A stretch of 64,000 nucleotides of DNA from Pseudomonadota bacterium (GTDB lineage: Bacteria > Pseudomonadota > Alphaproteobacteria > Rhizobiales > Aestuariivirgaceae), in contig CAUJIO010000009.1 in the NCBI GenBank assembly GCA_963205315.1, forward strand, positions 41,715-105,714. The letters run 5' to 3'. A model generated the notes under the pieces. It did not search any database, had not been told where the DNA came from, and saw nothing but the letters and a program-made list of their open reading frames with translations. Of this stretch, positions 28,211 through 36,585 are shown piece after piece. The translations under genes and the position numbers were made by a program. Within the stretch, counting starts at the first letter, position 1. Each line of letters starts with the position of its first letter.

Positions 28211-28998
28211 CCCGGCCCGAAACCCAAGCGGACCCGGATATCCAGTGCACTGACGCCGTCGGATCGCAATGCTGCGAGCGCCGTGCTTCTCAGACTCTTC
28301 GAGAGTTTCCGGCCATCCTCATCAAAAATCAGACCGTGGTGCACGTAGCGGGGACTCGGAAGACCGAGAAGCTGTTGGAGCAACCTGTGAAGTGATGTCG
28401 CGGCTTCCATGTCACGGCCACGCACCACGTCAGTCACGCCCTGAAGGGCATCGTCAGTCACAACCGCAATGTGATAGCTCGATCCGACGTGACGCTTTGC
28501 GATGACAGCATCTCCCCATACGGACGCCGCCACATCGCCGTGGCCTGGCATGTCAAGGCGCCAGGCATGGACGGTACCGGCGTCGATCATCCTGATCGCC
28601 TTGTCGCGCGGCAGATTGCGGCAGGTGCGGCCATAGTGAGGCTGGCCGTCCGGATCTGATGAACTCAGTGCATGGGCCGCCGCCTGTTTGCGTGAACAGA
28701 AGCATGGATAGATTGCATCCATGTCCCACAGTCTCTTCAGGTTGGCGTCGTAGTCAGCAAAATGCTCGCTTTGAATCCTGACCGGTGTCTCCCATGTCAG
28801 CCCGAGCCATCGAAGGTCCTCAAAGATAGCGGCGACATATTCCGGGCGGCAGCGGGTCTGGTCAGTGTCCTCAATCCGCAGAAGAAGACGGCCACCCGCC
28901 TGTTCCACCATGCGCTGGTTCAAGAGTGCCGAATAGGCATGGCCCAGATGCAACCGCCCATTGGGACTTGGCGCAAAGCGGAAGACGGGTACGGCCAT
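28207..28998 (-). CDS. gluQ: glutamyl-Q tRNA(Asp) synthetase
   Basis: A shortened glutamyl-tRNA synthetase that attaches glutamate to queuosine in tRNA(Asp) rather than aminoacylating the 3' end. The 263-residue protein has the catalytic core only: FAPSPNGRLHLGHAYSAL (HIGH motif as HLGH), RIEDTDQTRC, Cys residues in YPCFCSRKQ, and DEDGRKLSKS (KMSKS motif as KLSKS). It lacks the anticodon-binding domain. I chose ATG 28998 over the in-frame TTG 29037. Confidence 0.92.
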   Translation of the reverse strand: MAVPVFRFAPSPNGRLHLGHAYSALLNQRMVEQAGGRLLLRIEDTDQTRCRPEYVAAIFEDLRWLGLTWETPVRIQSEHFADYDANLKRLWDMDAIYPCFCSRKQAAAHALSSSDPDGQPHYGRTCRNLPRDKAIRMIDAGTVHAWRLDMPGHGDVAASVWGDAVIAKRHVGSSYHIAVVTDDALQGVTDVVRGRDMEAATSLHRLLQQLLGLPSPRYVHHGLIFDEDGRKLSKSLRSTALAALRSDGVSALDIRVRLGFGPG

Positions 28999-29041
28999 GC
29001 CAACGTCTTGCAGATTTCTTCCCGAAAGGTCAAACAACCTT

Positions 29042-29677
29042 ATGGAATGTCTCCAGACATATGCTCACCTGCAACATGCCATTGATCAACTTCTCCGGAT
29101 CGAACCCCGCTTCAAGCGGATCATCGATCAGCATGGGCTTCCATCGCTCCGGAGCGTGGAGCCGGGACTGAAGAGCCTGCTGCGCATCGTCACGGATCAG
29201 CTCATTTCCCTGAAGGCCGGAGAGGCAATTTGGCGGCGGCTGGAAGTGCGGCTCGGTGATTTTGATGGACGCTTTATTCTTGAGTGTCCGGAAGCGGAAC
29301 TGCGGGCGCTGGGACTGTCGGGCGTAAAGGCCAGGACGTTTCATGCCGCCGCATCTTTCTTCAGCGAGTTTCATCAGGATGAGCTGGCGCGGATGAGCAA
29401 TGACGAGGCGGTGAAGACGCTGACCCGAATTCGCGGAATCGGTCCATGGACGGCTGACATCTATCTGCTCTCGGCGATGTCGAGGGCCGATGCCTGGCCA
29501 GCTGGAGACCTGGCGCTGCAAGTGGCATCGCAGCATTTGCTCGGGCTTCCCGAACGGCCAGGTTCCAAGGTCATGCTCGCCATTTCCCAGCCATGGCGAC
29601 CCGTTCGCTCCGCGGCCGCGCGCCTGCTCTGGTCACATTATCGCGGGTTGAAGGGGCTGGATCAAAGGGTCATCTAA
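29042..29677 (+). CDS. DNA-3-methyladenine glycosylase II type (AlkA/HhH-GPD)
   Basis: Base-excision repair glycosylase that removes alkylated bases. The 211-residue protein has the helix-hairpin-helix motif in LTRIRGIGPWTADIYLLSA (about residues 127-145), followed by ADAWPAGDLALQ, which holds the catalytic Asp. ATG 29042 is 43 bases from the divergent gluQ start. There is no N-terminal AlkA domain, so it resembles the short glycosylases rather than full E. coli AlkA. Confidence 0.9.
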   Translation: MECLQTYAHLQHAIDQLLRIEPRFKRIIDQHGLPSLRSVEPGLKSLLRIVTDQLISLKAGEAIWRRLEVRLGDFDGRFILECPEAELRALGLSGVKARTFHAAASFFSEFHQDELARMSNDEAVKTLTRIRGIGPWTADIYLLSAMSRADAWPAGDLALQVASQHLLGLPERPGSKVMLAISQPWRPVRSAAARLLWSHYRGLKGLDQRVI

Positions 29678-29698
29678 TCACTTCACAGGATCGTCATA

Positions 29699-29718
29699 CC
29701 AGATATAGTATTATCTGG
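29699..29718. repeat. perfect inverted repeat before the HNH gene
   Basis: CCAGATA at 29699-29705 and TATCTGG at 29712-29718 form a perfect 7-bp inverted repeat with a six-base AT-rich middle. It lies between the glycosylase stop and the HNH start (GTG 29742). No T-run follows, so an operator is as likely as a terminator. Confidence 0.5.
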
Positions 29719-29741
29719 GGAATCGAACCCATGAGGTAAGC

Positions 29742-30302
29742 GTGCAATTCGCGCAAGTTGCGCCGGAAGCCTGCCCTGCCCTTGTACTCAACGCCGATTA
29801 CCGGCCGCTGAGCTACTATCCTCTGTCACTTTGGAGCTGGCAGGATACGATAAAAGCCGTCTTTCTCGACCGGGTGAACATTGTCTCGGAATACGACCGT
29901 GTGGTGCGCAGCCCGACATTCGAATTCCGGTTGCCAAGTGTTGTTTCCCTGAAGACATATGTGAAACCATCGCGCACCCCGGCCTTCACCCGGTTCAATG
30001 TGTTCCTGCGTGACCGGTTCACCTGCCAATATTGTGGCGACCATGATGACTTGACGTTCGATCATGTCATACCCCGGTCAAAGGGCGGTCAAACCACCTG
30101 GGAAAACGTTGTTGCCGCCTGCTCGCCCTGCAATCTCATGAAGGGCGGCTATCTGCCGCACCAGATCAATATGTTCCCGGCCCAGAAACCGATGCGCCCG
30201 AGCGTGGCGCAGTTGCACCGCAATGGACGGCTGTTCCCGCCAAACTTCCTTCACGACAGTTGGCAGGACTACCTTTATTGGGATACCGAGCTCGAGCCCT
30301 GA
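29742..30302 (+). CDS. HNH endonuclease family protein
   Basis: A 186-residue protein with an HNH nuclease fold in the middle: RDRFTCQYCGDHDDLTFDHVIPRSKGG (about 91-117) and then ACSPCNLMKG, which pairs two CxxC zinc ligands with the DHV catalytic His. Chromosomal proteins of this type are common in alphaproteobacteria and have no settled role. GTG 29742 has GAGG four to five bases upstream. It stands alone, with a palindrome in front. Confidence 0.88.
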   Translation: MQFAQVAPEACPALVLNADYRPLSYYPLSLWSWQDTIKAVFLDRVNIVSEYDRVVRSPTFEFRLPSVVSLKTYVKPSRTPAFTRFNVFLRDRFTCQYCGDHDDLTFDHVIPRSKGGQTTWENVVAACSPCNLMKGGYLPHQINMFPAQKPMRPSVAQLHRNGRLFPPNFLHDSWQDYLYWDTELEP

Positions 30303-30766
30303 CGGCGTAGGCCGGCCGTTGAAACCAGCGCCAGCCCGGCAGAGATCACCGCGTTCCAGCCAGCAAGCGAAAGTCCAAATATGCGTATGGCGGGCTTGTC
30401 GCACATCACCACAGGCTTGGTGAGATCGGGAAGTCCATCAGACAGGCCACCACTACCGGTACAGGTCGTCGGACCAGGCCACCAGGCCCACTCCACACCA
30501 GAATGGTAGATCCCGAATATCATGCTGGCCACCCAGATCAGGCTGAGAACGATCAGGCCAGACCGTAGCAAACCGGAGGATGCCCGCGAGGTCACAAGCA
30601 GGATCGCCGACAGCGGGATGGCGGCGTAGTAGGCCCAGCGCTGCATGAGGCACAGCTCGCACGGGGCATAACCGAAATACTCGAATATCCAGGCGCCAAG
30701 GATTGTCGCCAATGCGACCACGAATATCAGCCGAACGGCAGTTTGTGGTGTTATCGTCGTTAGCAT
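30275..30766 (-). CDS. disulfide bond formation protein DsbB family
   Basis: Inner-membrane quinone reductase that reoxidises DsbA. The 163-residue protein has four transmembrane helices. The first periplasmic pair is Cys36 and Cys39 in CELCLMQRW; the second is Cys102 and Cys122, the expected DsbB arrangement. ATG 30766 lies inside the end of the upstream gene (7-base overlap), so it is coupled to the YqaA-type gene. Its 3' end overlaps the convergent HNH gene by 28 bases. A DsbA partner is not in the window. Confidence 0.88.
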   Translation of the reverse strand: MLTTITPQTAVRLIFVVALATILGAWIFEYFGYAPCELCLMQRWAYYAAIPLSAILLVTSRASSGLLRSGLIVLSLIWVASMIFGIYHSGVEWAWWPGPTTCTGSGGLSDGLPDLTKPVVMCDKPAIRIFGLSLAGWNAVISAGLALVSTAGLRRQGSSSVSQ

Positions 30767-31371
30767 GAGGTCAGGGCTCCGGATGCACCGCTGTATTTTA
30801 CGATCAAATAGAGGCCAATGAGTATGGCCGCGGCTACGGCGGCAATAAGACCAAGCCGCTGCTCGATGAAATTGCGGATCGGCTCGCCAAAACGCCGCAA
30901 CGCCCAGGCCAGCGCAAAGAACCGCGCGCCGCGGGCAATGATGCAGGACACCACGAAGAACAGGAAACTGACCTGAACCACGCCTGCCAGTATGGTTACA
31001 ATCTTGATCGGCGGCAGATGCGCCAAACCTGACGTTACCAGAAGAAGCATCAGCGTATCCTCGCCCGTGCACCGCCGCAAGTGCTCGAATTCGTCCAGCT
31101 TGTCGTAGAAACCCAGCACTGGCTTTGCCAGAGCCTCGTAGGCGTAGAGCCCGAGAAAATAGCCGGCAATACCGCCCAAGGTTGACGCAACCGTCGCAAT
31201 CACCGCAAAACGGTAGGCCTTGGCGGGCTTGGCCAGCGCCATAGGCAGAAAGAGCACATCGGCCGGCACCAGAAAGACCGAACTTTCAATAAAGGCGATG
31301 ACCGCCAACCAGAGTTCAGCGGTTTTTCGGGCTGCGAGCGACAGCGTCCAGTCGTAAAGTTTCTTGAGCAT
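30760..31371 (-). CDS. YqaA/DedA-type membrane protein (VTT domain)
   Basis: A 203-residue inner-membrane protein of the SNARE-associated/VTT group. It starts MLKKLYDWTLSLAARKTAELWLAVIAFIESSVFLVP, typical of the YqaA branch. The Gly-rich core GGIAGYFLGLYAYEALAKP and the PPIKIVTILAG region follow. DedA relatives act in envelope lipid and proton-motive-force homeostasis; the YqaA branch is less studied. ATG 31371. It ends inside dsbB and lies seven bases from arfB upstream. Confidence 0.85.
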   Translation of the reverse strand: MLKKLYDWTLSLAARKTAELWLAVIAFIESSVFLVPADVLFLPMALAKPAKAYRFAVIATVASTLGGIAGYFLGLYAYEALAKPVLGFYDKLDEFEHLRRCTGEDTLMLLLVTSGLAHLPPIKIVTILAGVVQVSFLFFVVSCIIARGARFFALAWALRRFGEPIRNFIEQRLGLIAAVAAAILIGLYLIVKYSGASGALTSC

Positions 31372-31378
31372 CAGTCCA

Positions 31379-31798
31379 TCAATCGTGATCAGGCCGCGAT
31401 GACCGCAACTTCTTGGTCTGCGCGTGTTTGGATTTCGTGTCGAGCCGACGCGTCTTTGACGCTCTGGTCGGGCGGGTTGCAATGCGGCGTTTCGGCCGAT
31501 GCGCCGCCTTTCGCAGCATCTCGATCAGCTTTTGCAGCGCTGCCTCGCGGTTGCGCTCCTGTGACCGGAATTCCTGGGCGGTGATGATGAGAAGACCATC
31601 CTGCGTGAGCAGACGGCCCGCGATCGCCGGAAGCCGTTGCTTCAGATCCTCCGGCAGCGCTGCTTTCCCCATGTCAAAACGGACCTCGGCAGCCGAGGAG
31701 ACCTTGTTTACGTTCTGGCCGCCCGGACCCGAGGCCCGGACGAAGTTCCAGACCAGATCATCTTCATCAATCGACAATGAATCGGTTATGCGGATCAT
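31379..31798 (-). CDS. arfB: alternative ribosome-rescue factor ArfB
   Basis: Peptidyl-tRNA hydrolase of the release-factor type that frees ribosomes stalled on truncated mRNA. The 139-residue protein has the catalytic loop RASGPGGQNVNKV near residues 20-32 and a long Lys/Arg-rich C-terminal tail (from about residue 100) that would enter the empty mRNA channel. ATG 31798; 15 codons upstream also read open but lack family character. It is first in a run with the YqaA-type gene and dsbB. Confidence 0.93.
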   Translation of the reverse strand: MIRITDSLSIDEDDLVWNFVRASGPGGQNVNKVSSAAEVRFDMGKAALPEDLKQRLPAIAGRLLTQDGLLIITAQEFRSQERNREAALQKLIEMLRKAAHRPKRRIATRPTRASKTRRLDTKSKHAQTKKLRSSRPDHD

Positions 31799-31821
31799 AG
31801 GTGCCTTGTCGCCCTTTACGG

Positions 31822-31850
31822 TTGACGGCGCAAGAGAGGCCAATTAATCC
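31822..31850 (+). promoter_or_regulatory. candidate promoter of tRNA-Leu
   Basis: TTGACG at 31822-31827 is a good -35 element. After 17 bases comes TAATCC at 31845-31850, a poor -10. Initiation would fall a few bases before the tRNA at 31862. The position is more convincing than the -10 match. Confidence 0.35.
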
Positions 31851-31861
31851 GGCTCAGGAAG

Positions 31862-31947
31862 GCCTCTGTGGCGGAATGGTAGACGCGGCAGACTCAAAAT
31901 CTGTTGCTCGCAAGGGCGTGGGGGTTCGAGTCCCTCCAGGGGCACCA
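31862..31947 (+). tRNA. tRNA-Leu (anticodon CAA)
   Basis: An 86-base class II tRNA with encoded CCA. The acceptor arm GCCTCTG pairs with CAGGGGC. The anticodon stem GCAGA/TCTGT encloses the loop CTCAAAA, giving anticodon CAA, which reads UUG. A long variable arm (around TGCTCGCAAGGGCG) and the GGTTCGAGTCC T-arm are present. No integrase or duplicated tRNA end is seen nearby. Confidence 0.95.
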
Positions 31948-32007
31948 GCTGGCCGGTCGAACTGCCGCAGATTGGACTGATTTATCTGGTCTCAGGATCG
32001 ACTACAC

Positions 32008-33324
32008 ATGGACGCTTCGGCGGTCCTGTGCCACTTGGGGAGTTATCGAGGTTTGCCGGTCCTTCATCGTTTGATCCTTTCTCTGCTGTTGCTGCTGGCT
32101 GGGGCTGTTCCGTCCCAAGCGGCAGGGCCATCGCTGTTGTTCGACCCGGCAACGGGCGAGGTGCTGTCACAGGACCGGGCTGGCGAGCCCTGGTATCCCG
32201 CTTCTCTCACCAAGCTCATGACTGCGTATGTCGTGTTTGGCAAACTCAAGTCCGGGCTCCTGAAGCTGGACCAGAAACTCACCGTTTCGGAGGTTGCGCA
32301 GTCGCAGCCGCCCAGCAAGATTGGAGTGAGGGCTGGCGGAACCGTGAGCGTCGACTTCGCATTGCAGGCGCTGCTGGTCTATTCCGCCAACGACATGGCC
32401 TATGTGCTGGCGGAAGGTTCATCAGGTTCGGTAACGGCCTTCGCCCAGGAGATGAACGCCCAGGCACAACGCCTCGGCATGACGGGCAGCAATTTCGTCA
32501 ATCCCAACGGCCTGTTCGATCCGCGGCATGTTTCGACCGCGCGCGACATCGCACTTCTGGCAACAGCGTTACTGCGCGACTTCCCCGAGAACAGCCATTA
32601 TTTTTCCCAGCAGTTTGTTGCGGTGGGAAAGCGCAAGCTTTCCAATCGCAATTCACTGATCCGGCAAATGCCTGAGGCTGATGGCATGAAGACCGGTTTC
32701 GTCTGCAATTCCGGATTCAATCTGGTTGCCACAGCGACCCGCAATGGCCGCAAGCTTGGAGCGGTCATTTTCGGCGCGAACAGCGGCAAGCACCGTGCTG
32801 ATCTGGCAGAAATGCTTCTGGTCGACGGTTTCACCAGACCCGATGGGCCACACGCCAAGATCGCCAGCCTTACGAACATGAAGACGGGAGCTGTGGTTCC
32901 AGCCGACATGACCAAGACGGTCTGCAAGCAGAAGCCAGTCACGATTGCCAGTTCGAAGGATCTGAGCGGCTGGGGCATTTCCTTCGGAAACTACGAATCA
33001 TCCGAGACAGCCGATATGGCGCTCCGCGGCCGTCTGCTGAGCCAAACCGGGAAGCTGCTCCCCGGCACGCCGGGCCTGATTCGCCTGCCCGGAAAAGGCG
33101 GCTATGCCGCCGCGATGTGGAATCTCGACCAGCAGAAAAGCCTATCGACCTGCGCCGAATATAGAAAAGACAACGCGCCTTGCGAAGTCCTCACGCCGCA
33201 GACCTTTGCCCAGATTGCTGCTCTCACGCCTGAGCCTGCTGCAAAGCCAGCCGCAGCGACAGCGCAGGGGTCCGACGGCGTCAAGGTCAAACGGAAAAAA
33301 TCATCGCGCCGGCAGAAGAACTGA
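32008..33324 (+). CDS. D-alanyl-D-alanine carboxypeptidase (DacA/PBP5 type)
   Basis: Periplasmic penicillin-binding protein that trims the terminal D-Ala of peptidoglycan stem peptides. The 438-residue protein has a signal sequence (hydrophobic core about 22-32, likely cut after SQA near 38). The three active-site motifs are SLTK at 66-69, SAN at 126-128 and KTG at 228-230. The C-terminus is unusual: Ala/Pro-rich and then strongly basic (KVKRKKSSRRQKN), instead of a clear amphipathic anchor. The ATG at 32008 gives a long N-region, so a TTG near 32035 or 32053 could be the true start. Confidence 0.9.
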   Translation: MDASAVLCHLGSYRGLPVLHRLILSLLLLLAGAVPSQAAGPSLLFDPATGEVLSQDRAGEPWYPASLTKLMTAYVVFGKLKSGLLKLDQKLTVSEVAQSQPPSKIGVRAGGTVSVDFALQALLVYSANDMAYVLAEGSSGSVTAFAQEMNAQAQRLGMTGSNFVNPNGLFDPRHVSTARDIALLATALLRDFPENSHYFSQQFVAVGKRKLSNRNSLIRQMPEADGMKTGFVCNSGFNLVATATRNGRKLGAVIFGANSGKHRADLAEMLLVDGFTRPDGPHAKIASLTNMKTGAVVPADMTKTVCKQKPVTIASSKDLSGWGISFGNYESSETADMALRGRLLSQTGKLLPGTPGLIRLPGKGGYAAAMWNLDQQKSLSTCAEYRKDNAPCEVLTPQTFAQIAALTPEPAAKPAAATAQGSDGVKVKRKKSSRRQKN

Positions 33325-33330
33325 TCCCGC

Positions 33331-34221
33331 ATGATCAAGCGTGCAGGTCTTGGGATTACACTCGCGCTCACTGCTGCCGGCATGTACGGCTTCGTGCCCA
33401 ACTTCGTGCGTGGCGCATATGAGAATGGCGTGCCACCCATCGAGAATACGCTGTTCAGGACATTCCTGATCGCGTTCATGTTTGCAATTCTCGCTGTCGT
33501 GCAGGGCGCGCGCATGACGGTTCCCCGTCAGGCTCTTCCAAGTTTCATTGGCCAGAGCCTCGCCACGCTGTTTGTGTCCATCGGCTATCTTGCTTCGGTG
33601 CAATTCATCAAAGTCGGCCTTGCCGTCATCATCTTCTATTTCTTTCCCGTCCTCATCATGATTTGCGCGCCACTGGTCGAGGGGCGCAATCCGGGACTTC
33701 TCAGAATCCTGATTGCGGTCATTGCCTTTGCAGGGCTGGCGGTGGCCATCGGGCCGGATCTCGAAAGCCTCGACATCCGGGGGATCCTTCTCGCTGCCGC
33801 TGCCACGTGCGGAGCAGCCTTGCAGTTCTTTTCGGGCCGTTCCATTTCCCGCTACATGACTCCAACCGTGTTCGGCAGTCTGGTGCATTTCGCTATCCTG
33901 CCCGTGGTTCTTGCTGTCGCGCTGTTAGCAGGTGGCGGCACGTTGCAGATCATGCCGGGAGGCAGCGCCAATGCCACAGGACTCGGATTCAGCCTGGCGC
34001 TCGCGATTGTCTACGTCATCGCGTATATGGTCCACATGCTTTCGTTGCGCTTTGCGCCTGCTTCCACGGTGGCGCCGTTCTTCAATCTCGAGCCGGTCGT
34101 CGCGACGCTGGTGGCCGTCATCCTGCTTGGCGAACGGCTGCAGATCAACCAATACGTCGGTGGTGGCCTGATACTCGCCGCCCTTCTGCTGTCCAGCCTC
34201 ATTGGAAGATGGAAGAAATAG
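33331..34221 (+). CDS. EamA/DMT-family transporter
   Basis: A 296-residue inner-membrane transporter with ten predicted helices in two EamA repeats. The second repeat ends with APASTVAPFFNLEPVVATLVAVILLGERL, the signature of drug/metabolite exporters. Substrate unknown. It starts six bases after the carboxypeptidase gene and is followed three bases later by the COG0523 GTPase, so these are probably co-transcribed. Confidence 0.88.
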   Translation: MIKRAGLGITLALTAAGMYGFVPNFVRGAYENGVPPIENTLFRTFLIAFMFAILAVVQGARMTVPRQALPSFIGQSLATLFVSIGYLASVQFIKVGLAVIIFYFFPVLIMICAPLVEGRNPGLLRILIAVIAFAGLAVAIGPDLESLDIRGILLAAAATCGAALQFFSGRSISRYMTPTVFGSLVHFAILPVVLAVALLAGGGTLQIMPGGSANATGLGFSLALAIVYVIAYMVHMLSLRFAPASTVAPFFNLEPVVATLVAVILLGERLQINQYVGGGLILAALLLSSLIGRWKK

Positions 34222-34224
34222 GCC

Positions 34225-35355
34225 ATGACTGAAGCCCCCATTCCTGTCGCGATCCTCACCGGCTTCCTTGGCGCCGGAAAAACGACCCTGCTGAATTTCC
34301 TGCTCAAGGATCCGTTTCTCAGCAATGCTGCCGTCATCATCAATGAATTCGGCGATGTCGGCATCGATCACCTGCTGGTTGAGCGTGCCGACGAGAATGT
34401 CATCGAGATGGCATCCGGCTGCCTGTGCTGCACCATTCGTGGCGATCTGATCGACACGATCCACGACCTGCTGGCACGGCGAGCCCAGGGCAAAATCAAA
34501 AAGTTCGATCGAATCGTCATCGAAACGACAGGTCTTGCCGATCCTGCACCTGTATTGCATGCAGTGATGAGCGAGCCGGGATTGCTGGCAGCCTGCAGGC
34601 TCGAAGGCGTCATTACCGTGGTTGACGCATTCAACGGCATGGCGACGCTCGATGCCCACGCCGAAGCGGTCAAGCAAGTTGCTGTGGCGGACCGCATCGT
34701 GCTCACCAAAGTCGACCTGCTTGAGGGCCGAGAAGGCGAGGACATGCTGTTCGCCATCATCGCGCGGCTGCGGAAACTCAATCCGGCTGCGCGGCTTCTT
34801 ACGACGCATCGCAACGAGGCAACGGCCGAAAGGCTGTTCACCATGGGGCTGTTTGATCCGGCGAAGAAGACGGCCGACGTTCAGGCCTGGCTGGCGGCCG
34901 AAGCCTATGAGACAGGCGAGAAGCGCGGGCGCCGTCATCGCCATCACCATCACCATGGTCAAGATGAGGATCATCACCACGATGACGTGTCGCGTCACGA
35001 CGAGCACATCCGGTCTTTCAGCCTGACGGAACCCAATGCCATCAGTCCTCAGGGGCTGGAACTCTTTCTGGAATTGCTGAAGTCCTACCATGGCGCCAAC
35101 ATGCTGCGCATGAAAGGGATCGTGAAAGTTTCTGATGATCCCGAACGGCCAGTGGTCCTGCACGGTGTCCAGCACGTATTTCATCCACCAGTCAGGCTTC
35201 CCGCCTGGCCGGACTTGGATCATCGGACGAGACTCGTGTTCATCGTCAAGGACATCGAAAAGAAGATGATCGAAGACCTGTTCCGGGCGTTCACCGACCA
35301 GATCACGGGTGGCGCCGACGCCTTCACCGACAAGACTCTCTCCCTCAACAGGTGA
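34225..35355 (+). CDS. COG0523 (CobW/YjiA/ZNG1-like) metal-related GTPase
   Basis: A G3E-family GTPase, 376 residues. Walker A GFLGAGKT lies at 13-20, the metal-binding GCLCC (CxCC) at 65-69, and TKVD at 161-164 as the guanine-specificity motif. A His-rich loop with more than ten His lies at about 238-261, followed by the CobW C-terminal domain. Members deliver Zn, Co or other metals to target proteins, or act in zinc homeostasis. No Zur site or cobalamin gene is seen nearby, so the metal is open. Confidence 0.9.
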   Translation: MTEAPIPVAILTGFLGAGKTTLLNFLLKDPFLSNAAVIINEFGDVGIDHLLVERADENVIEMASGCLCCTIRGDLIDTIHDLLARRAQGKIKKFDRIVIETTGLADPAPVLHAVMSEPGLLAACRLEGVITVVDAFNGMATLDAHAEAVKQVAVADRIVLTKVDLLEGREGEDMLFAIIARLRKLNPAARLLTTHRNEATAERLFTMGLFDPAKKTADVQAWLAAEAYETGEKRGRRHRHHHHHGQDEDHHHDDVSRHDEHIRSFSLTEPNAISPQGLELFLELLKSYHGANMLRMKGIVKVSDDPERPVVLHGVQHVFHPPVRLPAWPDLDHRTRLVFIVKDIEKKMIEDLFRAFTDQITGGADAFTDKTLSLNR

Positions 35356-35359
35356 CACC

Positions 35360-35710
35360 ATGGCACTGAAACTCTACGGACTGACCAAATGCTCCACCTG
35401 CCAGAAGGCGATTGACTGGCTGAACGAGCAAAAAATCGCCCACAGCTTTTCCGATGTGAGAGACAATCCAATCACCAAGGACCAGGTCGCCGCGTGGTCC
35501 AAGGCTCTCGGTGGCTGGGAAAAGATGATCAACCGGGCTGGCTACACCTGGCGCGGCCTGCCGCCGGAGAAGACGGCGAACCTCACTGAAGCCAAGGCCG
35601 TTACGCTGGCCGTCGAGAATCCCTCTCTCATCCGCCGTCCGCTGATCGAACACAAGGACGGCAGTGTGACCGTCGGCTTCTCGAAAAAGATTCAGGAATT
35701 GCTGGCCTAG
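35360..35710 (+). CDS. ArsC/Spx-family protein (YffB-like)
   Basis: A 116-residue thioredoxin-fold protein starting LKLYGLTKCSTCQKAIDWL, with a CxxC pair at about residues 11 and 14, and a later IRRPLIE segment with the family Arg. Arsenate reductase, Spx regulator and YffB-type proteins share this layout. No ars genes are nearby, so a role in arsenate reduction is not supported. ATG 35360 lies four bases after the GTPase stop. It is convergent with the dimethylargininase-like gene (4-base overlap). Confidence 0.85.
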   Translation: MALKLYGLTKCSTCQKAIDWLNEQKIAHSFSDVRDNPITKDQVAAWSKALGGWEKMINRAGYTWRGLPPEKTANLTEAKAVTLAVENPSLIRRPLIEHKDGSVTVGFSKKIQELLA

Positions 35711-36585
35711 CCCCGCACCAGCGGCCTCGTCATGCAGGTGGGGCCGCCCTCACCCTTGCGGCAGATGTCGTAGCCCTTGATGACTTCAACCTTGACGCCA
35801 GCGGCCTTCATGCGGCGCTCGGTTTCGGGATTGCCTTCCACCATCATGGCATGTCGGGGCCCGAGGGCCAGCACATTGCAGCCCATGGTGTCGAATTCCT
35901 CGGCCGGAACCTCGACGAATTTGATGCCGCGCGATTCAAGGAATTCAACCTGCCGGGCTGCCATCAAAGGCGGGTAGACCACTGCAAGGTCATGATCGAG
36001 CGGACTCAGGCAGGACATGAGATGGAAGACGTCCGAGCGGCCCTTGTAGTGGGGCATGTCGAACCAAAGGATTTCGACGTCCTCGCCGGCCAGTTCACCC
36101 AACTGCCGGACCCCTTCGAGATTGGTGCGATAACCGATCCCAGCCAAGAGCGTGTAGCGGTCAATCCAGACGAGGTCACCGCCTTCGACCTTGCCTTCCC
36201 CGGTGATTTCACCAGCAATTGGAAGGCCGAGCATTTCCAGCGCCGCCCCATTGACCGTCGATTCCTTGCGGCGCTGCGGCTTGCCCATCCGCGGCTTCAC
36301 CAGTCCGCGGGGCGTTACGATCAACGCGTCATGCGTGTAGATTGAATCGAGGGTCAACCCGTCACCAGCGGGGAGCTTGATGACTTCCGCGCCCACTGAC
36401 TTCAGGATCTCCTCCACCACCGCATACTCTTTCTTCGCGTTGACGAAGTCGGGGCGAGCGTGGAAGTTCAGGTCCTTCCATTCGGCGTCAATCTTGTCGT
36501 CGCTGGCGAAGGCGGTTTCGACATCGCGCACGGCGACCTTTTTCAATTGACCCCAGTTATTGAATGCGCCGAAATCGAAAGTCAT
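35707..36585 (-). CDS. dimethylargininase / amidinotransferase-family hydrolase
   Basis: A 292-residue member of the guanidino-group modifying superfamily, closest in look to N,N-dimethylarginine dimethylaminohydrolase, which yields citrulline and dimethylamine. Likely active-site parts are EGGDLVWID (about 134), DVFHLMSCLSP with the His near 184, and the catalytic Cys in GGPTCMTRPLVR at the very C-terminus. Arginine deiminase or another amidinohydrolase activity cannot be excluded. ATG 36585 overlaps the TusA-like stop as ATGA. Confidence 0.8.
   Translation of the reverse strand: MTFDFGAFNNWGQLKKVAVRDVETAFASDDKIDAEWKDLNFHARPDFVNAKKEYAVVEEILKSVGAEVIKLPAGDGLTLDSIYTHDALIVTPRGLVKPRMGKPQRRKESTVNGAALEMLGLPIAGEITGEGKVEGGDLVWIDRYTLLAGIGYRTNLEGVRQLGELAGEDVEILWFDMPHYKGRSDVFHLMSCLSPLDHDLAVVYPPLMAARQVEFLESRGIKFVEVPAEEFDTMGCNVLALGPRHAMMVEGNPETERRMKAAGVKVEVIKGYDICRKGEGGPTCMTRPLVRG

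Noticed and set aside
31862..31947. tRNA-Leu as the border of a genomic island
   Set aside because: No integrase, no repeat of the tRNA 3' end and ordinary housekeeping genes on both sides.
33925..35361. 478-codon open frame on the minus strand across the end of the DMT gene and the whole COG0523 GTPase gene
   Set aside because: The plus-strand genes have clear family motifs throughout; the antisense frame has no recognisable domain and arises from codon bias in GC-rich DNA.
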